Shown: positions 16,049-23,829, counted from the first letter of the stretch. The stretch is DNA of 39,384 nucleotides from DASSBG01 sp965651365 (GCA_965651365.1 CBFGSA010000009.1:1-39384), one strand, 5' to 3'. Notes: generated by a model not told the origin, from the sequence alone. A program made the numbers and translations.

Positions 16049-17287
16049 TTGGACAGCAACACGCCGACAACCCATCAGACCAATCCGCTGCAGCAACTGG
16101 CTGCAGCTCCGCACCGCCTGATGTTTTTCGCCGGTGCGAGCGCGGTGCTGGTGAGCATGCTGTGGTGGGCACTGTGGCTGGGCAACGCCCGTTTTGGCTG
16201 GGGCTTCATGCCGACGCCGCCGGCGCCCGTGGTGCCGGGCTGGGCGCACGCGATGCTGACCCAGTACGGCATGCTGCCGATGTTCATGTTCGGCTTTCTG
16301 CTGACGGTGTTCCCGCGCTGGATGGGCCAGCCCCCGATCGCCGTGGCGCGCTATGTGCCGGTCGGCATCGGCGTGCTCGGCGGCTACCTGCTGGTGCACC
16401 TCGGTCTGCTGGGTTCCAAAACCATGCTGGTCAGTGGCTTCGTGCTGATGATCATCGGCTATTTGGCCGGCCTGCATGCGCTGGGCGGGGTGCTCTGGCG
16501 CCACCAAGGTCGTGACCATTGGGCGCTGTCGACCTGGAGCGCGCTGGCGCTGGGTGCTGCCGGGCTGGTGCTGTTCACCGCCTATGTGCTGGGTGCCGAC
16601 AGCCGCTTCGGCCTGTTCGCCGTGCATCTGGGCACGTTCGGCGTGCTGCTGCCCGTGTACTTCACCGTCTGCCACCGCATGATTCCGTTTTTCAGCAACA
16701 ATGTGGCGGCGAACTACCAGATCCGCCGCCCGACCTGGAGCCTGCCGGTGCTGTGGGCTCTGCTGATCGGTCACCTGTTGCTGGCCTGGTTCAACAGTTC
16801 GCTGCTGTGGCTGGCCGATCTGTTCCTGGCCGTTTTCTTTCTGTGGCACTGGCTTTCGTGGCAGCCGTGGAAGTGCCTGCGTCCGGGTCTGCTGGCGGCG
16901 CTGTACCTGGCCTTCGCCTGGCTGCCGATCGCCTTCATCCTGTACACGGTGCAGGGCGCGGTGGCGTCATTCGGTGGTGGCTTCATCCTCGGCCGCGCAC
17001 CCCTGCACGCGCTGGCCATCGGCTTTTTCGGCTCGATGCTGGTGGCCATGGTTACCCGCGTCACCATGGGCCATTCCGGCCGTCCGCTGCAGATGGGCCG
17101 CATCGCCTGGCTATGCTTCGGGCTGCTGCAGATCGTGGCCCTGCTGCGCATCGAAGCCGCCATCAGCGGCGACATCTATTTCTGGTCCACCATCGCCGCC
17201 TTCGGCTGGCTGCTGGCCTTCACGCCCTGGGTCAGCCACTTCATCGCCATCTACTTCAGCCCGCGCCGTGACGGCCGACCGGGCTGA
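16049..17287 (+). CDS. nnrS: NnrS-family membrane heme/copper protein
   Basis: This 412-residue protein has about twelve transmembrane segments. It carries the family hallmarks MLPMFMFGFLLTVFPRWMG, HLGTFGVLLPVYFTVCHRMIPFFS, and the C-terminal GRAPLHALAIGFFGSML...VTRVTMGHSGRP. NnrS proteins are inner-membrane heme-copper proteins that protect cells against nitric oxide stress and occur in denitrification clusters. TTG 16049 is the likely start: GCGGAG lies 9 bases upstream and no in-frame ATG occurs before the hydrophobic region. It lies directly downstream of the fnr gene with a probable FNR box between them. Conserved His and Met residues in the helices are consistent with metal binding, but ligands cannot be assigned with certainty. 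Confidence 0.88.
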   Translation: MDSNTPTTHQTNPLQQLAAAPHRLMFFAGASAVLVSMLWWALWLGNARFGWGFMPTPPAPVVPGWAHAMLTQYGMLPMFMFGFLLTVFPRWMGQPPIAVARYVPVGIGVLGGYLLVHLGLLGSKTMLVSGFVLMIIGYLAGLHALGGVLWRHQGRDHWALSTWSALALGAAGLVLFTAYVLGADSRFGLFAVHLGTFGVLLPVYFTVCHRMIPFFSNNVAANYQIRRPTWSLPVLWALLIGHLLLAWFNSSLLWLADLFLAVFFLWHWLSWQPWKCLRPGLLAALYLAFAWLPIAFILYTVQGAVASFGGGFILGRAPLHALAIGFFGSMLVAMVTRVTMGHSGRPLQMGRIAWLCFGLLQIVALLRIEAAISGDIYFWSTIAAFGWLLAFTPWVSHFIAIYFSPRRDGRPG

Positions 17288-17289
17288 GT

Positions 17290-17574
17290 GGTAAGCGGTG
17301 AGCGGTGAGCTGTGAGCGGAAAAGCATGGCCTTGCCGTCACCAATAATCCCATGCCGTGCCTGAAAGCCCTCCCCTTCAAGCGGAGGATTGGGTGGGGAT
17401 GGGTTTGCCTTGCGCCCGACTGCGCGAGAGCCCGAAAACCAGCCCCACCTGGCCTCCCCCTTGAAGGGGGAGGGGCAGTTCTCGGGCCATGCCGGATTCG
17501 TCGGCAATGGATGCCCACGCAAACGTGAGAGCTACCAGCTTTTCCTGCTCACGGCTCACTGCATACCGCTTACC
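17290..17574. repeat. Nested inverted-repeat (MITE-like) element
   Basis: This 285-base element fills the gap between nnrS and nirM. Outer imperfect arms are 17290-17316 (GGTAAGCGGTGAGC...) and 17548-17574 (its inverted counterpart ...CATACCGCTTACC). Inner arms are about 17368-17403 and 17439-17475, containing CCCTTCAAG and CTTGAAGGGG. No open reading frame with coding character is present. It is palindromic at two scales, like a non-autonomous mobile element or an RNA-folding repeat. Confidence 0.6.
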
Positions 17575-17584
17575 GCGTACCGCC

Positions 17585-17613
17585 AACCCATCGCGGCCAT
17601 GGGCCGCTCCTAC
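17585..17613. repeat. REP-like hairpin, family 2, copy 1
   Basis: On the minus strand this reads GTAGGAGCGGCCCATGGC followed by CGCGATGGGTT. It is a GTAG-headed hairpin of a different family from the GTCGGG REP. A second copy lies at 17661-17688. Confidence 0.7.
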
Positions 17614-17624
17614 AGCGACAGCTC

Positions 17625-17657
17625 GTAGGTCGGGACCGGCGCGGCCGGACCCGACAC
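17625..17657. repeat. REP hairpin (family 1) in the nnrS-nirM gap
   Basis: Reads GTAG, then GTCGGGACCGGC, a short loop, and GCCGGACCCGAC on the plus strand. It lies between the two family 2 hairpins, giving three GTAG-headed hairpins in about 100 bases after the MITE-like element. Confidence 0.8.
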
Positions 17658-17660
17658 AGC

Positions 17661-17688
17661 AACCCATCGCGGCCATGGGCCGCTCCTA
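17661..17688. repeat. REP-like hairpin, family 2, copy 2, overlapping the nirM stop
   Basis: The minus strand reads TAGGAGCGGCCCATGGCC then GCGATGGGTT, 27 bases shared with copy 1. The TAG at 17686-17688 is the stop codon of the cytochrome c551 gene. Confidence 0.75.
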
Positions 17689-18012
17689 TTTCAGTGACAA
17701 GATCCAGTCGACCATGGTCTTGAGGTCGGCGTCGCTGATCGATGGATGCGGTGGCATCGGCACCGGACCCCACACGCCCGAACCGCCATCCTTGATCTTC
17801 TTGATCAGCTTGGCCTCGGCGTCCTTGTCGCCCTTGTACTTGGCGGCCACTTCCCTGTAGCCCGGCCCCACCAGCTTTTTGTCCACGGTGTGACAGGCCA
17901 TGCAGCCGTTGGCCTTGGCCAGGGTCTCGCCCTTGTTGGCATCGGCGGCATGAACGGGAAGCGCCAGGGCGGTACAAGTGGCGGCTGCAAGCAGCAGGAC
18001 AGACAGTTTCAT
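17686..18012 (-). CDS. nirM: Cytochrome c551 (denitrification electron donor)
   Basis: This 108-residue precursor has a signal peptide (about 1-22, ending LPVHAA), heme-binding CMACH at 37-41 and the axial Met in VWGPVPMPPHP (M86). The spacing, KLVGPGYREVAAKY and the PMPP motif closely match Pseudomonas cytochrome c551, a periplasmic carrier that donates electrons to nitrite and NO reductases. ATG 18012 has AAGGAG upstream. It lies 64 bases after the last small membrane gene of the nor operon and is probably its final gene. Its stop codon is supplied by a REP-like repeat. Confidence 0.92.
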   Translation of the reverse strand: MKLSVLLLAAATCTALALPVHAADANKGETLAKANGCMACHTVDKKLVGPGYREVAAKYKGDKDAEAKLIKKIKDGGSGVWGPVPMPPHPSISDADLKTMVDWILSLK

Positions 18013-18076
18013 GGGGTCTCCTTCAATGACTTGATGTTGTGCATCGGATTGAGAATTCGGGTGCCGTGCGGCCGGG

Positions 18077-18448
18077 TTATCCCTGACCGTCACCAGCCAG
18101 CGCATCGGGTGCACGCGAACGCGGTGAGCCGGGTCGGTACACGGCCGCCCACAGCGCCACCACGCCGACCAGCACGCCGGTCCAGAACACGAACCAGAAC
18201 ACGAACAGGTGCGCAAACGGCGACAGCCACTGCCAGACACCAAAAGCCACCAGCATCAGTCCCAGCAGGATGTTGACGGTGGAAAACCACTTCATCATGT
18301 CGCCGGCGCGCGACCAGATCGCCAGCACCACAATCACGGCACCGGCCACCGGGATGGTCCATTGGTGGGTTTCCAGCACGGACAAGCGCAACACCGACAA
18401 GTAAACCAGCACGATGGCAAGCAGGCTGTTGAGATATCCCGGAATCAT
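18077..18448 (-). CDS. Small membrane protein of the nor operon (four TM helices)
   Basis: This 123-residue protein starts at ATG 18448, overlapping the preceding stop (ATGA). Hydrophobic segments are at about 5-24, 30-46, 55-75 and 82-104 (for example VNILLGLMLVAFGVWQWL and FVFWFVFWTGVLVGVVALW). The tail is Arg/Ser/Pro-rich and polar. I do not recognise the family; the general build is like SPW-repeat or DoxX-sized proteins, with no conserved metal ligand evident. Its position between norB and nirM, translationally coupled to the gene before, suggests a role in NO reductase assembly or stability, but this is inference. Confidence 0.75.
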   Translation of the reverse strand: MIPGYLNSLLAIVLVYLSVLRLSVLETHQWTIPVAGAVIVVLAIWSRAGDMMKWFSTVNILLGLMLVAFGVWQWLSPFAHLFVFWFVFWTGVLVGVVALWAAVYRPGSPRSRAPDALAGDGQG

Positions 18449-18744
18449 GATTCGTGCTCCAGCAAGGTGTGGGTTCGTTCCAGATGGCGCCAGGTGATGG
18501 GCGGGATGGCTGCGTAGACCGCAAAGCTCAGCACCAGAAACAGCTTCCAGCCCCAGGCCAGCGGCGTCAGCGCCACCAGCAGGATCGTCATCACGCCCTG
18601 GATGCCATAGAAGCCGAATGCCGACAGGGTCACGGGCCGGCTCTCGCGCAGGCGGCCCATGGCGTAGGTCAGCCCGTAGCAGCCGGCGCACAGCACGTAG
18701 ATGCCGAGCAGGATCGCCGTTGGCAGCAGCGCTGCCGCGGTCAT
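18445..18744 (-). CDS. Small membrane protein following norB (three TM helices)
   Basis: This 99-residue protein starts at ATG 18744 and overlaps the norB stop by four bases. Three hydrophobic segments are visible at about 5-28, 40-60 and 63-83 (ILLGIYVLCAGCYGLTYAMG, FYGIQGVMTILLVALTPL, WKLFLVLSFAVYAAIPPITW), followed by a short His/Glu-rich cytoplasmic tail. No named family is recognised. It occupies the place where many denitrifiers have norQ or norD, but is unlike either: those are a soluble AAA+ ATPase and a large VWA protein. A subunit or assembly factor for the NO reductase complex is plausible. Confidence 0.75.
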   Translation of the reverse strand: MTAAALLPTAILLGIYVLCAGCYGLTYAMGRLRESRPVTLSAFGFYGIQGVMTILLVALTPLAWGWKLFLVLSFAVYAAIPPITWRHLERTHTLLEHES

Positions 18745-20135
18745 GACACGCCCTCTTGCGGCAGTGCCTTTTGCTTGCGCCGGCCCATCATGAACAGGTC
18801 GTAGACCAGGATGAAGTAGCCGGCCACGAAGATCAGGCCGAAGCCGAACCGCGCGATCATGCCCTGCACGAACCAGGGATTGGCCTGGGCGTGCATGAAG
18901 GCATCCAGGGTCGAACCGCCCAGCGCGCGCTCATAGAAGGACTGCGCCATGCCCGAAACCAGCAGCGCACCAACCATGCCGACCATGCCGATGTTGAGTC
19001 CGGCAAACGCCCATTTCCAGGCCGAGCCGCGCACCCTGGGCACGTCCCGCGTTTCCTGGAAGGCCATGTACATCACCGCGATGATGCCGGTGATGTAGGC
19101 GCCGTAGAAGGCAAAGTGGCCGTGCGACACGGTCCACTGCGTGCCGTGCGAGAACAAGTTGATCTGCGGCAGCGTCATCATGAAGCCCCAGATACCCGCG
19201 CCTATGAAGTTGCCAAAGGCTTCGGCCAGCAGCCACAGGAAAGCTGGCCGGTTGGAGGTTTTCATCTGGTGCTTGCCGGCGTCATAGATCGCATGCACCA
19301 CCATGCCCAGCAGCGGCAAGGGCTCGAGCGCCGAGAAAATGCCGCCGATGCTGAGCCAGTACTGCGGCGTGCCGATCCAGAAATAATGGTGCCCCAGGCC
19401 CAGGATGCCGGTACCCAGCACCAGCGCCACTTCCAGGTACAACCAGATCTCGACGATACGTCGCGAGGTGCCCAGCAGCTTCATCAGGGCCAGGGCCAGG
19501 ATGCAGCCGATGATGATCTCCCAGGTGGCCTCCACCCACATGTGCACCAGCCACCACCACCAGTACAGGTCGACCGACATGTTGGTCGGCGCCGGGAAGG
19601 CGATCACGTACACGCCGATCAGCGGGATCATGGTCACCATCAGCACGCCCATGATGCCGGTGACCTTGCGCGCGCGGATTACGGACGCATAGATGTTGTA
19701 CGCCAGCACCCCAAAGATGATGATGATGCCGACTGCGGCCCAGCGGGGTGCCTCGACATACTTGCGGCCCTGGTTGACCAGCCACATGCCGGCCTCGTCA
19801 CTGGTGCCGTACTGGACAAACAGGTACAGCGCCACCACCACGGCCACCGCCGCAACAAAAACCCAGAAAAATATCCTGGCCAGCCCGATACCCACGGTTT
19901 CGATGCCCAACTCGTCGGGCAGGAACCAGTAGATCGCGCCCATGAAGCCCCACAGGCAGGTAATGATCAGGGCGTTGATGTGGACCTGCTTGACGATGTT
20001 GAAGTCCAGCACGCCCAGCAGAAAACCGTATTTGAGGTAAAAGACCGCCGCCAGCGCGCCGAACAGAACCAGCGCGCCCATCATGACCAGGGACGCGATG
20101 AAATACTTCAGTGCAAGTTTCTTTGACTCGTACAT
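18741..20135 (-). CDS. norB: Nitric oxide reductase, large subunit (cNOR)
   Basis: This 464-residue heme-copper superfamily protein with about twelve helices reduces 2 NO to N2O in the cytoplasmic membrane. Expected ligands are all present: low-spin heme b His52 (QVHINALI) and His340, FeB ligands His198, His249 and His250 (LVHMWVEATWE and GLGHHYFWIG), heme b3 His338 (SHGHFAFYG), and the essential glutamates Glu202 and Glu271. The length matches NorB of cNOR rather than the longer quinol-type NorZ. ATG 20135 was chosen, with GGGGG upstream and norC ending 10 bases before. It is the second gene of the operon. Confidence 0.97.
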   Translation of the reverse strand: MYESKKLALKYFIASLVMMGALVLFGALAAVFYLKYGFLLGVLDFNIVKQVHINALIITCLWGFMGAIYWFLPDELGIETVGIGLARIFFWVFVAAVAVVVALYLFVQYGTSDEAGMWLVNQGRKYVEAPRWAAVGIIIIFGVLAYNIYASVIRARKVTGIMGVLMVTMIPLIGVYVIAFPAPTNMSVDLYWWWWLVHMWVEATWEIIIGCILALALMKLLGTSRRIVEIWLYLEVALVLGTGILGLGHHYFWIGTPQYWLSIGGIFSALEPLPLLGMVVHAIYDAGKHQMKTSNRPAFLWLLAEAFGNFIGAGIWGFMMTLPQINLFSHGTQWTVSHGHFAFYGAYITGIIAVMYMAFQETRDVPRVRGSAWKWAFAGLNIGMVGMVGALLVSGMAQSFYERALGGSTLDAFMHAQANPWFVQGMIARFGFGLIFVAGYFILVYDLFMMGRRKQKALPQEGVS

Positions 20136-20145
20136 GTCGCGCCCC

Positions 20146-20772
20146 CTATTTGACGTTTTCTGCGTGGCCGAAGCCATACGGGAATCCGTTGGTCTGCACC
20201 GAGGACAGCCACTTCAGATAGGCCGTCACGGCACGCGCTTCCTCCTCGCTCAGATTGAGGTTTGGCATTTGCCGGCCCCAGGTCGGGTAGCGGTCCGGAT
20301 GCATCAGGAATTTGACCATGGCCTCTTCCTTGGACTTGGCCCGGGTCATGGGAATCCACATCTTTTCCCAGGTTGGGTCCAGCCAGGCCTTGGTCAGGTC
20401 GGGTGCGTAATAGGCACCGTTGCCGAAGAAGGTGTGACAATTGATGCACGATCGGCTCTGGATCACGAGCTTGCCCTTGCGCATGATCTGGTCGGCTTCA
20501 TCGGCGCTGAACTTGTGCCCCCACATCAGTTGTTCTTCGCCGATCACCGGCTTGTACATGTTGGAGGCCGAGTCGTACTCGTAACCGATTTTCTGGTTGA
20601 TCACCGTATAGGCCGGCACATTGCCGCCACCGCCCTCGGTCACCACGCCCAGACTGTCGATGGTCAACAGAACCAGCACCAGCAGCATGAAAGCCGTGGT
20701 GGCAATGGCGCCATCGCGCCAGAATCTTGGATCCGCGGCCCCCCTGGATACCCCGATCGTCTCGTCTGACAT
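20146..20772 (-). CDS. norC: Nitric oxide reductase, cytochrome c subunit
   Basis: This 208-residue membrane-anchored monoheme cytochrome c donates electrons to NorB. A cytoplasmic N-terminal stretch of about 20 residues precedes one transmembrane helix (about 22-42). The periplasmic domain has heme motif CINCH (109-113) in the context QSRSCINCHTFFGNGAYYAPDL, the axial methionine in RQMPNLNLSEEE, and the C-terminal TNGFPYGFGH typical of NorC. It is longer than the usual roughly 150 aa: the insertion sits between the helix and the heme (VTEGGGGNVPAYTVINQKIGYEYDSA...). ATG 20772 was chosen from homology. An FNR box lies about 115 bases upstream. Confidence 0.95.
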   Translation of the reverse strand: MSDETIGVSRGAADPRFWRDGAIATTAFMLLVLVLLTIDSLGVVTEGGGGNVPAYTVINQKIGYEYDSASNMYKPVIGEEQLMWGHKFSADEADQIMRKGKLVIQSRSCINCHTFFGNGAYYAPDLTKAWLDPTWEKMWIPMTRAKSKEEAMVKFLMHPDRYPTWGRQMPNLNLSEEEARAVTAYLKWLSSVQTNGFPYGFGHAENVK

Positions 20773-20879
20773 AGCCCTCTCCCGCTGCGTCAACGCCGCC
20801 AAGGCTCGCGACAGCTTGCCTGCACGGCACAAATCGCCAATTGGCGTGATCACGCTAAACCCGGTCCCGCGGCGCCGCC

Positions 20880-20893
20880 TTGACCTGCGTCAA
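20880..20893. promoter_or_regulatory. FNR box upstream of norC
   Basis: TTGACCTGCGTCAA is a perfect inverted repeat with 5-base arms TTGAC/GTCAA and a 4-base spacer. The centre is about 114 bases upstream of the norC ATG. A TTTAGC hexamer near 20855-20860 on the minus strand is suitably placed as a -10 for a class II site. Confidence 0.75.
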
Positions 20894-20998
20894 TTTTCTG
20901 CGGCACGCCCTTGCGGCCTCGCGACAAAGGGGCAAGGCCGGAATATATGAATCAGTGTTGAACACGAATACAAAAAACACGTGAAAACCACCGTGATA

Positions 20999-21012
20999 TT
21001 GACCCTGGTCAA
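20999..21012. promoter_or_regulatory. FNR box upstream of the first usp
   Basis: TTGACCCTGGTCAA has arms TTGAC/GTCAA and a 4-base spacer. Its centre is about 90 bases upstream of the ATG at 21096 and 119 bases from the norC box, so the divergent genes each have their own site. No clear -10 was found. Confidence 0.7.
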
Positions 21013-21095
21013 GCATTCGTTTTCTGCCTGTGCCACCCTGAGCACATGGCCAGATTCCGATGGCCATGCCCGCCACATCCCGACGGAGGTACGCC

Positions 21096-21965
21096 ATGAA
21101 GACCCCCGGCAAGATCCTGGTTGCAACCGACTTTTCCCCCACCTGCGAACGCGCGCTGAAACACGCCGCAGCCCTGGCTGCGCGCAGCGGCGCCGAGCTG
21201 CACGTGCTCAATGTGCAAATCCTGCGCAGCGACCTGTACGGCTGGGAAGCCAGGCCCAAGATGGCAGACGTCAACAAGGTCATCGAGGACGCCGCACGCG
21301 AACAGATGCAGGAATTCGTCGAGGGCCAGCCGCGCGAGGTCGTGCACCAGGTCATCCGCGATGTCCAGGCCGCACCCGCGATCATGCGCTACGCGCACGA
21401 GAAGGGCATTGGTCTCATTGTCATGGGCACCCACGCCCGCCGCGGCGTCAGCCGGCTGTTCCTGGGCAGCGTCGCAGCCGAGGTGCTGCGCGTGGCCGAC
21501 CTGCCGGTGCTGGTGATCGGGCCCGACCATCCGGTGGCCGACCAGGGCTATCGCCGAATCGTGGCAGCCGTGGATCTGTCCGAAGGCTCGGGCGAACTGT
21601 TGCAGCAGGCCGCAGCGCTGTCCGATGACGAAGACGCAAGGCTGCGCGTGGTCCACGTTTGCGAGGCGCGCTCGATGACGCCCTACTATGCCGTGGAAGT
21701 GGCCGAGGACCAGCGCAAGAGTGCGACCGAGGCCCTGCGCAAGCTGCTGGACAAAACCGACCTGCCCGGTGACGTTGAGTCGCAAGTTCTGGTGGGCGTG
21801 TCGGAAGAGCAGATCACGGCATCGGCGCAGGATTTCGACGCCGACCTGATCGTCATGGGCAGCGCCGGCATGTCGCGCCTCGGGCGCATGCTGCTGGGTT
21901 CGACCACCGACCGCGTGCTGCGCCAGGCGCCCTGCGCCGTGTTGGCCTTGCGCGGCCCCGAGTAA
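21096..21965 (+). CDS. Universal stress protein, tandem USP domains
   Basis: This 289-residue protein is made of two UspA folds. Domain 1 (about 5-145) begins KILVATDFSPTCERALKHAA and has the ATP-binding GTHARRGVSRLFLGSVAAEV motif (G-2x-G-9x-G-S). Domain 2 (about 150-289) begins RIVAAVDLSEGS and ends with GSAGMSRLGRMLLGSTTDRVLR. Both ATP-binding loops look intact. ATG 21096 is preceded by CGGAGGTACGCC. Its position, divergent from norCB with an FNR box, fits the known anaerobic induction of such proteins (for example in Pseudomonas aeruginosa), where they help survival without oxygen. Confidence 0.92.
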   Translation: MKTPGKILVATDFSPTCERALKHAAALAARSGAELHVLNVQILRSDLYGWEARPKMADVNKVIEDAAREQMQEFVEGQPREVVHQVIRDVQAAPAIMRYAHEKGIGLIVMGTHARRGVSRLFLGSVAAEVLRVADLPVLVIGPDHPVADQGYRRIVAAVDLSEGSGELLQQAAALSDDEDARLRVVHVCEARSMTPYYAVEVAEDQRKSATEALRKLLDKTDLPGDVESQVLVGVSEEQITASAQDFDADLIVMGSAGMSRLGRMLLGSTTDRVLRQAPCAVLALRGPE

Positions 21966-21982
21966 GGACGGACCTGCGCCAC

Positions 21983-22062
21983 GTCGCGTCCGGCTGCGCC
22001 AGTGCCGACCTGCCCACAAGCTGCAGGCCGCAGGTCGGGACCGGCACTGCCGAACCCGACAC
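21983..22062. repeat. Inverted pair of REP hairpins between the two usp genes
   Basis: Two oppositely oriented units form a BIME-like pair. A degenerate copy is at 21983-22012 (GTCGCGTCCGGC...GCCGACCTG). A better copy is at 22030-22062 (GCAGGTCGGGACCGGC...GCCGAACCCGAC). The head here is GCAG rather than GTAG. Both belong to family 1. Confidence 0.75.
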
Positions 22063-22117
22063 CAGGAACACTGCAAACAAGCGCCGCAGCATCCCTGCCT
22101 CTCACCGAGACACCGAA

Positions 22118-22987
22118 ATGAACCGCATCCGCAAGATCCTCGTCGCCACCGATTTCTCCCCGGCCAGCCGAAACGCACTCGACCACGCCCGCACGCTGGC
22201 AAAACGCCTGGACGCCGAAGTCCATGTACTGGGCGTGCACGTCGAACAGGGCACATTGCATGGCCTGGCCGACTTTCCCAATCTGGACGACATTGAAAAG
22301 CAGCTCGAAGCGCGGGTGCGCGCCAACATGCGCGACTTCCTGGCCGACTGCAACGAAGACCTGGTCTCCGCGGTCATCAGCGACGAAGACGAAACCAATG
22401 CCATCCTGCGCTACGTCGAAAAGCGCGAGATCGACCTGATCGCAATGGGCACCCACGGGCGCAGCGCGGCGACCCGATTTTTCCTCGGCAGTGTGGCCGC
22501 CGAGATCCTGCGCCGCGCACCGGTCCCGGTGCTGGTCAGTGGTATCGGCCACGCTGCCGGCACCGACATGACAGGCAGGATGCTGGTGCCGGTGGACTTT
22601 TCCGACGTGTCGCTGGACCTGCTGCGCCAGGCCGCCGGACTCGCCGCGGCGCTGGATGGCGCCATCGACGTCATTCACGTCACCGATCCGCAATCGCTGC
22701 CGCAGTACTACGCACGCGCATTCGGCGAAGAGCAGCAACGCATGGCCGAGCAGGCCCTGCAGAAACTGATGGCCGCCGCCTCGCTCGACATCGAATACAC
22801 GACCGCGGTACTGACCGGCAAGCCTGACGATGTCATCGTCGACCTGGCAGCCGCGCGCAAACACGACCTGATCATGCTGGCCTCGGCCGGACGTTCGCGC
22901 CTGAGCCAGATGCTGCTCGGTTCCACCGCCGACCGCGTCATCCGCAAGGCCCCCTGCCCCGTACTGGCCTGGCGCGCCGGCGAGTAG
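22118..22987 (+). CDS. Universal stress protein, tandem USP domains (paralogue)
   Basis: This 289-residue tandem UspA protein has the same length as the upstream gene and is clearly paralogous. Domain 1 starts KILVATDFSPASRNALDHAR and has GTHGRSAATRFFLGSVAAEI. Domain 2 starts MLVPVDFSDVSLDLL and ends SAGRSRLSQMLLGSTADRVIRKAPCPVLAW. Both glycine-rich ATP loops are conserved. It begins 152 bases after the first copy's stop, with REP hairpins between. No FNR box was seen directly in front of it, so it may depend on read-through from the first gene. An old tandem duplication is the simplest explanation. Confidence 0.92.
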   Translation: MNRIRKILVATDFSPASRNALDHARTLAKRLDAEVHVLGVHVEQGTLHGLADFPNLDDIEKQLEARVRANMRDFLADCNEDLVSAVISDEDETNAILRYVEKREIDLIAMGTHGRSAATRFFLGSVAAEILRRAPVPVLVSGIGHAAGTDMTGRMLVPVDFSDVSLDLLRQAAGLAAALDGAIDVIHVTDPQSLPQYYARAFGEEQQRMAEQALQKLMAAASLDIEYTTAVLTGKPDDVIVDLAAARKHDLIMLASAGRSRLSQMLLGSTADRVIRKAPCPVLAWRAGE

Positions 22988-23005
22988 ACGGAACCCTCGC
23001 GCGTT

Positions 23006-23091
23006 GTCGGGTCCGGCTACGCCGGTCCCGACCTACTCACCACACCGCTTGCCTCACCGTAGGTCGGGATCCGCCGCAGGCGGAACCCGAC
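23006..23091. repeat. Pair of REP hairpins downstream of usp2
   Basis: Two inverted family 1 units: 23006-23035 (GTCGGGTCCGGC...GCCGGTCCCGACCTAC) and 23059-23091 (GTAGGTCGGGATCCGCC...GGCGGAACCCGAC). They lie just upstream of the REP transposase gene. Confidence 0.85.
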
Positions 23092-23146
23092 ATCACGAAC
23101 CGCTTGGCGAAACCGGATGTTCCAACACACCCAGCATCCCCACCAC

Positions 23147-23177
23147 GTCGGGTCCGGCTACGCCGGTCCCGACCTAC
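23147..23177. repeat. REP hairpin upstream of the REP transposase
   Basis: A family 1 unit, GTCGGGTCCGGC...GCCGGTCCCGACCTAC, ends 59 bases before the transposase start. With the partial unit at 23732 in the opposite orientation it brackets the gene. Confidence 0.85.
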
Positions 23178-23236
23178 GCGGGACAATTCTGCATGCTGGC
23201 GCTATGCTTCTGGCAACGAAGCCACGGAAAGGCGAT

Positions 23237-23734
23237 ATGCGTTATCGACGCGACTATACCCAAGGCGGGTGTTATTTCTTTACCGTCGTCACCGCACAGC
23301 GACGGCCCATCCTGACGCAGCCGGCATCCATCACCCTTTTGCGCCAGGCCTTTCGGCATGTCCGCCAGCGCCACCCCTTCCACGTCGAGGCCATGGTGGT
23401 CCTGCCCGATCATTTGCACTGCGTGTGGACCCTGCCAACCGACTGCAGCGATTTTTCCCTGCGCTGGCAGCAGATCAAACGCTACTTCACCAGGCATGTC
23501 GATACCCCATTGCCGTGCTGGCAAAATCGCTTCCGGGAACACCGCATTCGTGACGAACGGGATTACGCCAACCACCTCGATTACATCCACTACAACCCGG
23601 TCAAGCACGGTTACGTCACCTGTCCGCAGGCATGGCCATATTCCAGTTTCAGCAAGCTCGTGAAACAAGGCGTATATGCGCCGGGTTGGGGTGCAAGCCC
23701 GCCAAAATTGCCCAACCATATCGGCCAGGAATAG
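23237..23734 (+). CDS. REP-associated tyrosine transposase (RAYT)
   Basis: This 165-residue Y1/HUH nuclease of the IS200-related family handles REP elements as single-stranded DNA. It begins MRYRRDYTQGGCYFFTVVT, contains the HUH pair in MVVLPDHLHCVWTLP, and has the catalytic tyrosine region LDYIHYNPVKHGYV followed by WPYSSF. ATG 23237, after AAAGG, is the conserved family start. It is a single-copy domesticated-type gene with no terminal inverted repeats of its own. It is flanked by REP hairpins with the GTAG head that this family is known to recognise. Its TAG stop is the head of the downstream REP. Confidence 0.95.
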   Translation: MRYRRDYTQGGCYFFTVVTAQRRPILTQPASITLLRQAFRHVRQRHPFHVEAMVVLPDHLHCVWTLPTDCSDFSLRWQQIKRYFTRHVDTPLPCWQNRFREHRIRDERDYANHLDYIHYNPVKHGYVTCPQAWPYSSFSKLVKQGVYAPGWGASPPKLPNHIGQE

Positions 23735-23760
23735 GTCGGGATCCGCCAACGGCGACGCGG
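23732..23760. repeat. Partial REP hairpin overlapping the RAYT stop
   Basis: Reads TAGGTCGGGATCCGCC and then diverges (AACGGCGACGCGG). The first three bases are the stop codon of the transposase gene. The second arm is degraded or displaced, possibly to near 23800 where GAACCCGGC occurs. Confidence 0.65.
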
Positions 23761-23815
23761 GGAGCGGTCATGGAAGACCGCACCTTGAGGAGCGAGGGAA
23801 CCCGGCATTCCGAAC

Positions 23816-23829
23816 TTGATCTGGATCAG
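23816..23829. promoter_or_regulatory. FNR box with -10 for the dnrO-like cassette
   Basis: TTGATCTGGATCAG matches TTGAT-N4-ATCAA except for the last base. TAGACT at 23851-23856 is positioned as a -10, giving a start near 23863 and the box centred close to -41.5, the class II activator position. The gene starts at 23892. Confidence 0.75.

Noticed and set aside
17786..17808. TTGATC...TTGATCA repeat inside nirM resembling FNR half-sites
   Set aside because: The spacing and orientation do not make TTGAT-N4-ATCAA, and the bases encode the conserved KLIKKIKD stretch of the cytochrome.
18012..18076. Possible separate promoter for nirM
   Set aside because: No FNR box or -10/-35 pair was seen; co-transcription with the nor genes is simpler.
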